64,000 bases of DNA from Aspidiotus rigidus (taxonomy: Eukaryota > Arthropoda > Insecta > Hemiptera > Diaspididae): NCBI GenBank assembly GCA_035079385.1, contig JAVHKY010000004.1, positions 16,337,001 through 16,401,000 on the forward strand, in the 5' to 3' direction. The notes under the pieces were generated by a model. It worked only from the letters and a program-made list of their open reading frames with translations. It made no database searches and was not told the origin of the DNA. How positions within the stretch are numbered: position 1 is the stretch's first letter; each line of letters starts with the position of its first letter. The translations under genes were made by a program, and so were the position numbers. Below are positions 1-9,186 of the stretch, one piece after another.

Positions 1-2
1 CA

Positions 3-281
3 ATGTGGAATGTTTACGAACATGCAATGAAATCCATGCCGAAAACTAACAATAGCGTCGAGGGTTGGCATGTGTCCACCCCAAAATTTTTTAGGTTCCT
101 TGAAACCCTACATCGTGAGTAGAATCTCATTGAAGCGACTTCAGAACAGGTCATCGCGGGAAATGGAAATCCTCTTCCGAAAAAGAGGAAGTACCTGGAC
201 AGTGCTAAAAGACTGAAGGGTTTGGTCGCGCGTTATTTTGACATTACGGACGACGTTGATCCGCCAAGTTACAAAAAATGA
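3..281 (+). pseudogene. MULE-type transposase C-terminal fragment
   Basis: The third forward frame reads as the tail of a MULE-type transposase of the kind common in insects. It shows an aromatic WNVYEHAM start, then TNNSVEGWH, then a KFFRFLETLHRE stretch, and a basic KKRKY segment before the stop at 279-281. An in-frame TAG at 120-122 interrupts it directly after LHRE, so it is dead. The upstream catalytic DDE region lies outside the window. The TNNSVEGWH plus W/F-rich helix pattern is what points to MULE. The assignment rests on remembered family patterns, and other DDE families are not fully excluded. Confidence 0.6.
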
Positions 282-639
282 AGGTCATGTCTCTTATGAC
301 GCATTCTGATCGCCAATTGGACAGAACAAACACAATAAACAACCTCAAAGTTATGGTAATACGGGTGTTCTTATGCTGGTCTTTACGATGCGTTCGCTGC
401 GCACCACCGCAGCTGCCTTATCCGGATCGTTTGTGTCGCATGTGCAGCGACCTGTTCTCCATAATGACCCGAGTGCATTGATTTAGTTTCGTTTAACACT
501 GGTCTCGACCCTTGCGAGTACAGCTTCAGTGTTGGAAGAGTCACCTCCTCTTCTTGATAACAGCTTATTTGAAGTGCCACTAACACACGCACATCAGGCA
601 CAACTTGGAGCTAAATTGCCGTCGGAGTCTCTACTCCTT
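282..639. other. No recognisable feature
   Basis: This spacer lies between the MULE fragment and the R1-like fragment. Only short overlapping open frames are present, and none resembles a known domain. It may be 3' sequence of either flanking transposon. Confidence 0.4.
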
Positions 640-1720
640 TTGTCTTCATGCCCCTATGCTTGGTTTTCTTTCTCCAGAGTGTCGTCTGTATGGGGAGTTC
701 TTGGGCAGGCCATAGCGTGGCTTTGCATGTCCATCTTCTTCTTCATGACAGTAGCTGCAAATACAGACACTTCGTTCAATGCTTCTTCGAAACTTACCAC
801 GGTGGCTACAAGGCTACTCGGAGCAAGCGCTTCGCGGACCGCAATTCCTTGCATGGCATGCTCTGCTCACGCCTCGACGCCATACACTCAAATAAGATAC
901 ACTGTGATTCATCATCCCGCCCTTGATCGCAATACAAACAGGTTGGTTGCTCAACTTTTCTCAAATGAAGGTGCTTGTTGTAGCAGCCATGGCCACTTGA
1001 AACCTGCGTCAGGTCAAAGTTCAGCTGACCATGGTCTTGGTTCATCCACTCATCAAGGTCGCGTAGCAAGACACGGGTCGTCCATTTCCCTTGCTCACTC
1101 GGAGCAATCTCGCTTTCCATTTCTCAGGAGCGCCTGATCTTCAGATTGACCCATATAGTTTCTTGATTGACTGTTGCCCTCTTCATTGCTTTCCGTACCA
1201 CCGCACCACTCTCTCCTCAGCAAGAAGCTCGATGGTTGGTGAACGCTGGTTGGATCTTTCTCATCCCTTCCCTTCTGTACGCTATCATCATTAAGTCAGG
1301 CTGTACTGGGGCATAATATAGGAGGATCATGATTCTTCTTCTTGCTTCCCTCGGCTCTTCTAGGTTTGTCGAAAGACGGCTTCCTCCCGCTTTTTCTGCT
1401 GCTATCAGGAAATGGTGCCGGCTATACATCAGATCCTGCTGTACCAAGTTGAAGAGGCTAGCCGAGTCAGAAATATTTACTCGTCAGTTTTGCGCAGCCT
1501 CCAGCCTCGACATAAGAAATGCAGAAACGCGTTCAACACAATATTGGAAGCCTTTAAGGACGTAGAAGTACTTGCATACCCGCTTAGCAAGATCAACAGC
1601 TATCTTAGCAGTCGAGAAATCCAAACAGAGATGACTGCATGGTACAGTAAACCGCTTAGTTACGTGTGGGTTGCCGCAAGGGTCGGTATACTTAGGCAGC
1701 TCGCAGTGATTTTCATTATT
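640..1720 (-). pseudogene. R1-clade non-LTR retrotransposon fragment (RT C-terminal half)
   Basis: Read on the minus strand from about 1700 downward, the translation follows the C-terminal half of R1-type reverse transcriptases. A VDLA remnant of the FADDLA catalytic block is followed by ERVSAFL, where the family has a helix ending in VSAWL. Next come the RHHFLIAAEKA and PREARRRI blocks before LLYYAPV, and then a region ending in a QVSSGHG plus CxxC zinc-knuckle-like stretch (CLYCDQG to LFECMASRREQ). Stop codons and at least one frameshift break the frame, so it is non-functional. The adjacent long plus-strand open frames are antisense to this fragment and are not called. No poly(A) tail or target site duplication was identified. 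Confidence 0.65.
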
Positions 1721-2197
1721 AATCTGTTTTTCGGCCCACAAGCTTACGAGTTCGCGGCACGAATTCCGGTGTGCGTGTGTTCAAGTGTGTTGTGCAACAC
1801 AAGGTATGTCAAATCCGCACACATGTTAAGATTGACTTTAGTCCCTTTTCTTTTTTTATATATTTACCAGTCGTTCTTGATTACCCCAAATTTCGATGTG
1901 CGTAGGGTGGTCGCCTCTTTTGTTTCGCGGTCAACTGTGCGACGTTTAATCCTTACGCGTTATCACAGCGAGACTCCGCTATGGTTCGCCAGCCTACCCA
2001 CGCGCTGGCCGAATATTTTGAGTATAAATAAACAAGTTTTGTTTTCCTATTGTTGGAGGAGCGGAAACCAAACGGGCTCTGAGCTATACAGGCTTCATTG
2101 AAACCACCCGCCAATAGGCACTCTCACATTACCCTCGGAAGTGAGAATCCGAACGGCGATATGTTCTACGATTAGAGAGTGTAAAGGTTATCTGGTA
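1721..2197. other. Unassigned sequence between transposon fragments
   Basis: There is no convincing coding similarity on either strand. It contains T-rich tracts and may be the remote 5' part of the R1-like fragment or the outer flank of the Penelope cluster. Confidence 0.35.
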
Positions 2198-2493
2198 ATA
2201 GTATTGATACGATTTGTCAAGTTGTGACCAGATATACTGAGAGGAGGTATACTCGAAGGAGTACAACGAGGAGTAAATTTGCAAAGACCACAGAAATATT
2301 TAAAACACCGGAGCGCTTTCGGTTAAACAACCATTCTCAACGGAGACATGAAAGCAACTAAACCAACTACGGATGGAAACAAAAACATCCGAGGAAATCA
2401 GGACCAAGCCAGCAAGTCATCACGATGTGAATCACACTTATGAAACCCCTCATCAGGTATGTACCTGTTGAGCACCTTAACGTTGTCGCTATT
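2198..2493 (-). mobile_element. Penelope-like element copy A, 3' end (pLTR-like, hammerhead-like motif)
   Basis: This is the continuation of PLE copy A beyond the HINE that splits it. The minus-strand reading from 2493 downward resumes with a NSDNVKVLNRYIPDEG-like tail, which matches the tail of neighbouring copy B. The 2198-2360 part is a diverged direct repeat of 7676-7836. It contains a compact stem-loop at 2309-2343 in which a GGTT/AACC stem is followed by GAAAGCGC on the minus strand. This arrangement resembles the hammerhead-ribozyme pLTRs known in animal Penelope elements, but the CUGANGA core is degenerate. Confidence 0.6.
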
Positions 2494-2556
2494 AGCGGGG
2501 AACCCGCTATCCATTTTGTTAGGAGATTACATCCTCAGAAAACGTCCGCGTCCGCA

Positions 2557-2571
2557 GGTTAGGTTAGGTTA
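2557..2571 (+). repeat. Interstitial TTAGG telomere-type repeat
   Basis: Three consecutive GGTTA units, the common insect telomere motif, lie immediately inside the 5' part of the HINE. The same block is present at 12659-12673 in copy 2. Confidence 0.7.
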
Positions 2572-2574
2572 CGG

Positions 2575-2910
2575 GACTTAGAAGAATTTCGAGTCTTGAG
2601 CTATATATGATAGAAGGGGGTCTTAGAAGAATTTCAAGTCTTGAGATATATATGATAGGAGGGGGACTTGGAAGAACTTCAAGTCTCGAGCTATATATGA
2701 TAGGAGGGGGACTTGGAAGATTTAGAAGAATTTCGAGTCTCGAGCTATATATGGTAGGAGGAGGACTTAGAAGAATTTCGAGCCTCGAACTATATATGAT
2801 AGGAGGGGGACTTGGCAGAATTGTGACTTCCGAGCTATATATGATAGAAGGGGGACTTAGAAGAATTTCGACTCTCGAGCTATATATGATAGGAGGGAAT
2901 GTAGAATGAT
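2575..2910 (+). repeat. Minisatellite, about 45 bp unit
   Basis: About seven diverged units each contain a G-run, ACTTAGAAGAATTTCGAGTC, and then a TCGAGCTATATATGATAGGA block. The unit length is a multiple of three, so both strands stay open across the array and give a repetitive 15-residue pseudo-peptide. That is a by-product of the repeat and not a gene. Related GGGACTTGGAA-AATTT motifs recur at 12.7-13.2, 22.74, 23.2, 24.5 and 26.5-27.2 kb. Confidence 0.8.
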
Positions 2911-3022
2911 AATTTCGATTTGAATTATATGACAAGATTATCAACTCAGTTCCACACCACCTGAGAGGTCGAGTTAAGGAATTGCGGGTTCCCCGCTGCT
3001 ATTGCAACGTCTGCAATGACTT

Positions 3023-4111
3023 CTAATTTTTTAAATGAGGGATAACTTCAATGTGTTCTAAAGCGATACGTTTCCAATATGAGTTTTCTCTTTGGAGGAG
3101 GACCTCGGATCCCTCTTCTATACTACGGCCACTAACAATTAGATGGTCCGCAAACGTTGATTCACCTAAATTCTTCTTTTCCCACGCTTCTAATTCGTAG
3201 CTAACGGCCAGTCTCACCGATGTAAACTCCCGTACCATCATAACACTTTACCTTATGTAAACACCACTCCTCTCGACCAGTTGAGTAGGGTCTACCCAAT
3301 TGAGAAGAGAACTTCCCCAAAAATGGGAGCCTTATCCAACGCTTTCCAATTGCGAGGGAGGAAAGTGGTGGAATCAAGGCTTTCCAAGTAACTTTCCTTT
3401 GAACTATACGGTAGAAATCTAGGTTGATCTCATTCACCCTGCCCAAATGCTTTATAGTGAACAGCCCCTTATGGAAGGCGGACTGACCCAACGGAAAACT
3501 GGTCAACCGATGAATTAAGCTGTTAAAAACAGCGAATTTGTGGGCGACAGGGCAAAAAGATTTGCCGTGGACAGTAATATTGGTCGAAGTAGCTTTCCTG
3601 TAAATGGCGAATTCATGGACGACGTCTCTACCGGAGATCGTCAAGTCCGAGTAATTAATAGATGAACCGCGAACGTCGAAGGCAAATTTTATGGAAAGGT
3701 ATTGATTATTTAGATACTTTAGGAACTCCAAAAAGAGATCCCGGGACAACATATTGTCGACGTACCTGTGCCAATAAAATATATGACTCAAGAACACTTG
3801 GCCAGAGGAGAAGAGATCGAGCTCAAATTTAGACATTAAGACCTCCGAGATGAGGGAACCCAACTCGAAAAATTTTCCATTAAATTTACAAATGTTGGGA
3901 GACCAACAAATATTAAGCAAATTGAAAAATTCTGCCAATTCTTCGTGACAAATACTTGATTGAACTAAAAGGTCTCCCGTGTGTTGGATGGCAATTGCTT
4001 TAGGGTTATTGGGAAATAAGCCGACTACATCAAATGAACTAAGGGTCGAACTCGGTGGAAGAATGACGTCTTTAAACGAACCGATTCGTTCCTCTAAGTT
4101 ATGGCCTGACA
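3023..4111 (-). pseudogene. Penelope-like element copy A: RT and GIY-YIG remnant
   Basis: The minus-strand frame from about 4110 to 3201 carries a Penelope reverse transcriptase. It has motif A (SSFDVVGLF), the HRYVDN catalytic block at 3753-3764, and the thumb region (SFCPVAHKFAVFNSLIHRL). It then reaches a GVYIGETGR GIY-YIG start, which is frameshifted into the rest of the nuclease domain (LGESTFADHL...RENSYWKRIALEHIEVI) at 3023-3241. The second catalytic aspartate of YVDD is N here, and the RT is truncated at its 5' end, so the copy cannot be active. The HINE at 2494-3031 cuts its C-terminus. It lies directly downstream of copy B in the same orientation, as in the partial tandem arrays usual for PLEs. 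Confidence 0.8.
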
Positions 4112-5923
4112 TAATTAGAACGACAAATACTACAGAATGAGTAAATGAATGAAGAAAGGTGCAAAAGCCGCAGAAATGAAACAATACAAAGTAGCGCAAG
4201 CACTTTCGGCTAAGAAGCCATCAACGGGCGGAGGATAGAAAGCGACTGACAGAGAAACAGTCGACAACAGAAAACAACGGTGCGACTCCTCGCGATGTGA
4301 GTCATACTCATAAATTAGTTCAACCAATTCCTCGTCCGGAATATACCTGTTAGGTACGGTTACGTTATTATTGGCAATATCATTTATTGTTGATCCATTG
4401 TCCATAGTTATCGCTGTTCAGGTGGCGAATGATCTCGATATTTTCCAACGCCATTCGTTTGAAATACGATCTTTCTCCATGAAGGAGGGTCTCTGACCCC
4501 TTTCTGAAACTGTGGCCGCACGTGATTAAATGGTCCGCGAAGGCCGATTCTCCCAAGTTGCCCTTTTTCCAGGCTTTCAAGTGCTCAGCCACTCTTATTT
4601 GGAGCTGGCGACCTGTCTCACCTACGCAGATTCCGTCACAGTCGTTACATCTTATACTATAAAACCCCCTTCCTCTGTAATGGTGGTATAGGGTCCTTCA
4701 ATCTAACAAACATTCCTTTTAATGTACTGAGATTATAGAAAACCGGCCGGAAACCAAAAAGCCGAAGGACGCGACTCAAATCTGACGAAAACTTACCCAG
4801 GAAAGGGAGCTTAATCCAACGCTTTCTGCCTTCACGACACCCCTCTCGAGGGAGGGAGGTAGTAGAATCAAGGCATTGCCGCGTGATCTTCCTACGGACC
4901 ATCAAGTCAATGTACAAGTTGACCTCGTTTACCCGGGCCAAGTACTTTATAGTGCGCAGTTCTTTCTGGAAGGCTGCTTGACTCAAAGGGATGTTAGTAA
5001 GTCGATAAATGAAACTATTAAAAGCAGCTATTTTGTAGGCGACAGGGCAGAATGACGCGCCGTGGACAACAATATCGGTCGAAGCATCTTTTCTGTATAC
5101 TGTGAACTCATGGGCCCCATCTCTTTCGGAGATGGTAAGGTCCAAGAAGTTGATAGTAGAATTACCGACCTCCAAAGTACATTTTATGGAGGGGGAACTG
5201 AGCATTTCGATACTTAAGAAACTCACCAAGGAGTTTATGGGGTCCTGTCCACACACTCGTCATCCACATATCTGTGCCAATAGTGAACGTGATTTAAGAA
5301 TGACTGGCCCGAGGAGGAAAATAGGTCAAACTCAAATTTCGACATAAAGACCTCCGAAACAATGGAACCCAACGGGGATCCAACGGGAATGCCCACTTCC
5401 TCCGGGAATTCAAAATATTTATCATTAAATCTACAAAAATTAGGGGACCAGCAGACGTTGAGTAAATCGAAGAACTCCTGCAACTCTTCATGAGGAGTAT
5501 TAAATTTAACAAGAAGGTCGCCTAAATATTAGAAAGTGGCCGCTTTTGGGATGTTTGGAAACAGACCGACCACATCGAAGGAGCATAAAATAGTACCAGG
5601 AGGGAGTACTTCATCTTTGACTCTTTGAGCCTATTGGCCAAGGAGACTGAATTTTTGACGGAGTAAGGAGACTCGTATTCAATATGATATTTAAACCAAC
5701 GGTCCAGGTATTTGGCGAGCGAGTAAGCGGGAGAGGAGACGTAGGATACAACTGGCCGCATGGGAGTATTGGCCTTATGAACTTTAGGCAACCCGTACAA
5801 CAAAGGAGGTACTGGGTTAGGTTCGAGCAAACGTTTTTTCAGTGAGGGTTTTGTAATGATAACGGAACTTTTATTAATAGCATTCCGAAAGTCTTTGACA
5901 TAGTGAGGGAAATTGAAGAGGAG
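4112..5923 (-). pseudogene. Penelope-like element copy B: RT, GIY-YIG and 3' pLTR-like end
   Basis: Minus strand from 5923 to 4112. The RT fingers show LLYGLPKVHKANTPMRPVVS, followed by SSPAYSLAKYLDRW. The catalytic HRYVDD block is at 5259-5270 with both aspartates intact. The thumb region and a GIY-YIG domain follow (GICVGETGRQLQIRVAEHLK, then LGESAFADHLITCGHSF to about 4390). A non-coding tail with a hammerhead-like stem-loop lies at 4194-4228. Frameshifts, for example between the YVDD segment and the thumb near 5250, break the coding region. Positions 4112-4835 are repeated in inverted orientation at 5924-6613. The N-terminal third of the RT is missing. Confidence 0.82.
4194..4228 (-). ncRNA. 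Hammerhead-ribozyme-like motif in PLE copy B
   Basis: Read on the minus strand: a GTTGATG segment, a GCT-TCTT-AGC hairpin (stem II position), CGAAA, then a minimal GTGC-TT-GCGC hairpin (stem III position) followed by TAC at the expected cleavage site. The order and the very short stem III fit the minimal hammerheads reported in Penelope elements. The first core segment lacks the final A of CUGANGA and no stem I is evident, so this may be a decayed or altered ribozyme. Confidence 0.35.
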
Positions 5924-6613
5924 GTGAAGGCAGAAAGCGTTGGATTAAGCTCCCCTTCCTGGGTAAGTTTTCGTCAGATTTGAGTCGCGTCCTTCGGCCC
6001 TTTGGTTTACGGCCGGTTTTCTATAATCTCGATACATTAAAAGGAATGTTCGTTAGATTGAAGGACCCTATATCACCATTACCGAGGAGTGGGGTTTATA
6101 GTATAAGATGGAACGACTGTGACGGAATCTATGTACATAGGTGAGACCGGTCGCCAGCTCCAAATAAGAGTAGCTGAGCACTTGAAGGCCTGGAAAAAGG
6201 GCAACTTGGGAGAATCGGCCTTCGCGGACCATTTAATCACCTGCGGCCACAGTTTCAGAGAGGGGTCAGAGACCCTCCTCCGTGGAAAGAGATCGTATTT
6301 CAAACGAATAGCGTTGGAAAATATCGAGATCATTCGCCACCTGAACAACGATAACGTAACCGTACTTAACAGGTAGGGATTGGTTGAACTAATTTATGAG
6401 TATGACTCACATCGCGAGGAGTCGTTAGTTAAATCATGATCTCACCGTTGTTTTCTGTTGTCGACTGTTTCTCTGTCAGTCGCTTTCTATTCTCCGCCCG
6501 CTGATGGCTTCTTAGCTGAAAGTGTTTGCGCTACTTTGTATTGTTTCATTTCTGCGGCTTTTGCACCTTTCTTCATTCATTTACTCATTCTGTAGTATTT
6601 GTCGTTCTAATTA
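5924..6613 (+). pseudogene. Penelope-like element copy C, inverted 3' segment with GIY-YIG
   Basis: This is an inverted duplicate of the 3' part of copy B. It contains the end of the RT region, a GIY-YIG nuclease domain from about 6119 to 6376 (YIGETGRQLQIRVAEHLKAW, then SAFADHLITCGHSF and RIALENIEIIRHLN), and the 3' tail. A short insertion just before YIGETGR breaks the frame of the GIY motif. The hammerhead-like motif at 6499-6531 has a better core than copy B (CTGATGG, then a GCTTCTTAGC hairpin and TGAAAGTG). It joins copy B head to head at 5923/5924. Confidence 0.8.
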
Positions 6614-7836
6614 CATCTTTAAGCCTCGCAGCCAAGGACACCGAAATTTGGGTGACTCAAACTCTACTCTAGATTTGAACCAACGGTCCAATAGTTTCGC
6701 TAGGGGAGTACGTGGGAGAAGATACAAAGGAACCGACAGGACGCATCGGAGTATCTTTCTTATGGACCTTAGACAGCCCACACAGGAGGGGAAGCACAGG
6801 GTTAGATTTAAGAAACAACCTTTTCAGCGATTGGGTTTTAATGAGAAACTTGCAACTGTTAATCACACGTCGAACTTCCTTCACGCGTTTAGGGAAATTG
6901 AAACGGTCATTTTTCTTGGCACCACACTGGGTGAGAACGTCATAGACCTTAGAGACCATCACGACAATGGCATTTCCTTTGTCAGCCTTCGTCCTCTTTA
7001 TCCCTTTGATTACCTCAACAGCAACTTCGTTTAGGCGAAGGAAGGAGGTGAGTATTGAGGACAAGGGCGGTACAATTTTTCTGCGTACTAACCCCAAGTC
7101 CAATTTTTATGGCTAGGTCAGTAACCACATTAGCCAAAGTATCAGCATTATTGACAGGGGGTAACCCAAACTTTTAAACCTTTCTTCAAGAGGTTCAACT
7201 CATCGCTATTGAACTCAACCTGATTGCGATTTATAATACGCGGCTGGAACTTTTGGACAACACTGATGTCAGTTCTCACTTCCTGGACAGTGGAGGCATT
7301 CAAATTTTGAAGGGAAGAAATTTTCTTATTTTCTTACGTTTTAACTTAGCTTCAAAATTACTAGATCCAACTCACCCGGATGGAGTAAACTAGAAAGCCT
7401 AGAATGGACCAGCAAGTTCAATCTTGTAGTAACGTTCAACTTCCCGTGCCACCTCCGCAACTCAGCACGGATCCATTTTTCCGTCAGGAATTTCTCCAAG
7501 TTTTTGCGGTCGTAACATCGCAGTCGGAGAACAGTTGAAACTTAATAAACTCGGGTTTAAGATGTAATAATTGCAGATATTTGCGGAGAAACCAAATGTG
7601 AGTTGAAAACGACAACCGTTGGTTTCGAAACTTCACGAGCAGAAATCGTAAGTACGCTGCATCAGCGTCATTAATAGTACTGATACGAGTTGCCAAGTTA
7701 TGGCCAGATATACTGAAAGGAGGCATACTCGAAAGAGTACAACGAGAAGTAAATTCGCAAAGACCACAGGAATATTTAAAACATCGGAGCGCGTTTGGTT
7801 AAGCAACCATTTTCAACGGAGACATGAAAGCAGTGC
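6614..7836 (-). pseudogene. Penelope-like element copy D: 5' half (N-terminal region and RT fingers)
   Basis: The minus strand starts near 7726 with a Penelope-type N-terminal helical region (FLRKYLQLLHLKPEFIKF). A gap of broken frame follows. The RT N-terminal block at 7103-6669 shows TKADKGNAIVVM, which corresponds to the KADKGN motif of PLEs, and later LCGLSKVHKKDTPMRPVGS and FVSSPTYS. It is cut at 6614 by the inverted copy. The 7676-7836 end is a direct repeat of 2198-2360 and includes a decayed hammerhead-like stem-loop at 7785-7819. RT motifs A to E are absent here. Confidence 0.75.
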
Positions 7837-8640
7837 TTTTGCGTGCCAGGGGGGCACTGCAGCTTGGTGGTTGCCGAGTAGAAGAAGGGGTTCGTCGAGG
7901 AAATTCTTTCAACACTGAAGTTATACCTGAAAGGGTCGATTCCGGTGTTGGAGGAAACAAAATTAAATGCATACGCAACCCGCACCCACTCCTTCATGGA
8001 GGACGAGTGGCGTTGCATAGCGAATAATAGGTAGTTCTATTGTGCTCCCATTGCCAAATTCCTCTAAACATTTTTCCGTTTCTATACATTCACTGAATCT
8101 CTTTCCCTGTTTCTGAATTCAACCACCACGATCTCATATACCCATCTGCTGATAGAAGGGCAGAAGGCTGATAGCTCGTTAATTAAAAGAAAAAGGTTAC
8201 TGTTCTGCCTTTATGATCAACATGTAATCCGTCATCTCCGCAATCGCCATCATTCATTACAAAATCAAGGTATGAAATTCTAATCTGGACGAATTGAAAA
8301 GGTATCCAATTTCTTTACGAATTGAGACTCCTTCGGTCAGGCGTATAATTTAAGCATGAAAATTTGCGAGGAAAAAGTCTGGTCTTGTCGTGACGGGAAC
8401 GACGTGTGACACTGCTTTTTGGCTGTTTTGTCTCATACAGATGTTACTCTTTATATAAAGTTTTCAGTTCATACATCATTTCCTCATGCTAAACGCGTAT
8501 ACAGGAATTCGAACGTGCGCAATTTTTCAGCGAAAGATCGTTTAAGAAATTGCGAATGAAAAACAAAATATAGCTGAAAAACTTTTATCAATAGCATGCA
8601 CGTCGTGTTAACGACGAATTGATTCGTAAGTGAAAAACTA
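7837..8640. other. No recognisable gene
   Basis: AT-rich sequence between the Penelope cluster and the tolloid promoter region. Short opposite-strand open frames overlap each other and show no family features. Confidence 0.4.
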
Positions 8641-9186
8641 CTTTAAGGATTGTAAAATATCCTCATATCTCCAAGACACACGTGAGAGAAGTTTCTCACG
8701 TATCGTGAGCTCGCAATTCGGATCGGTTGTTTTTCACAAAATGCGATAGTGTTTACGCGATAAACAAACACGATTCGAAGAATGGGAGAAAGAAAGTACG
8801 TGTGCACACGAGCGATTCGACTAGGTAAGCGAAAAGGCTCGACGTGCACCGCGCGGTGTGCGCGACACGAACGCACATGTTGACGTTGTACACTTAGGTG
8901 GAACTGAGATAAACGCGCGAGCTTTGATTCGCTGCTCCTTTGAAGAGGGTTGACGAGCGTTTAGTCTTTAATATAACGTTTCTCGCGGCCAGTGAAGCAG
9001 TCAATTTTCTACTTCGAGTGCGTTCGAACTCGGAATCTCGTGTGCGTCCATTACGTGAAAGATTACGTGAAAATCATTCGTGCGGTCGAAACGGAATCTT
9101 GAAAGCTTATTCGCGCCAAAATTGTAACCCGATGGTGCATCCGCGCGATCGTTGATTCGTTTTCTTATTCTACACTCGTGCGAAAA
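8641..9186 (+). promoter_or_regulatory. Likely promoter and 5' UTR of tolloid
   Basis: This stretch is richer in CpG (for example the GCGCGGTGTGCGCGACACG region around 8850) than the flanking DNA. It ends directly at the tolloid start codon, and in-frame stops precede the ATG at 9187. No clear TATA box was found. The role is inferred from position and base composition only. Confidence 0.3.

Larger units (their letters stand above)
2494..3031 (+). mobile_element. HINE/DINE-1-like element (non-autonomous Helentron), copy 1
   Basis: The element starts with AGCGGGGAACCCGC (2494-2507). The reverse complement of that motif lies internally at 2984-2997. Beyond it comes a short hairpin (2998-3020, GCTATTGCA...TGCAATGAC) and the terminus TTCTAA followed by a T run. 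The middle is a minisatellite of about 45 bp units. An asymmetric inverted repeat, 3' hairpin, internal tandem repeats and insertion between two Ts are the hallmarks of Helentron-derived HINE/DINE-1 elements. It sits inside PLE copy A, and removing it restores a continuous PLE reading around a TT dinucleotide. It encodes no protein. A second copy lies at 12590-13320. Confidence 0.65.
4112..6613. repeat. Large inverted repeat, arms 4112-4835 and 5924-6613
   Basis: The right arm is the reverse complement of the left with few differences and a handful of indels. The two arms include the GIY-YIG domain and the 3' tail of the PLE. The 1.1 kb loop (4836-5923) holds the RT of copy B. The arms break sharply at TAATTAGAAC (4112) with GTTCTAATTA (ending 6613), and at 4835 with 5924. 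Confidence 0.85.

Noticed and set aside
529..1137. 202-codon plus-strand open frame
   Set aside because: Antisense to the minus-strand R1 C-terminal zinc-knuckle region; composition-driven.
1412..2101. 229-codon plus-strand open frame
   Set aside because: It overlaps, in antisense, the R1-type reverse transcriptase fragment and shows no domain of its own.
2564..2944. Open frames of 100-170 codons on both strands across the two minisatellites (also 12798-13307)
   Set aside because: The repeat unit is a multiple of three, so any open unit stays open on both strands. The peptides are 15-residue repeats without a known fold and lie inside mobile elements.
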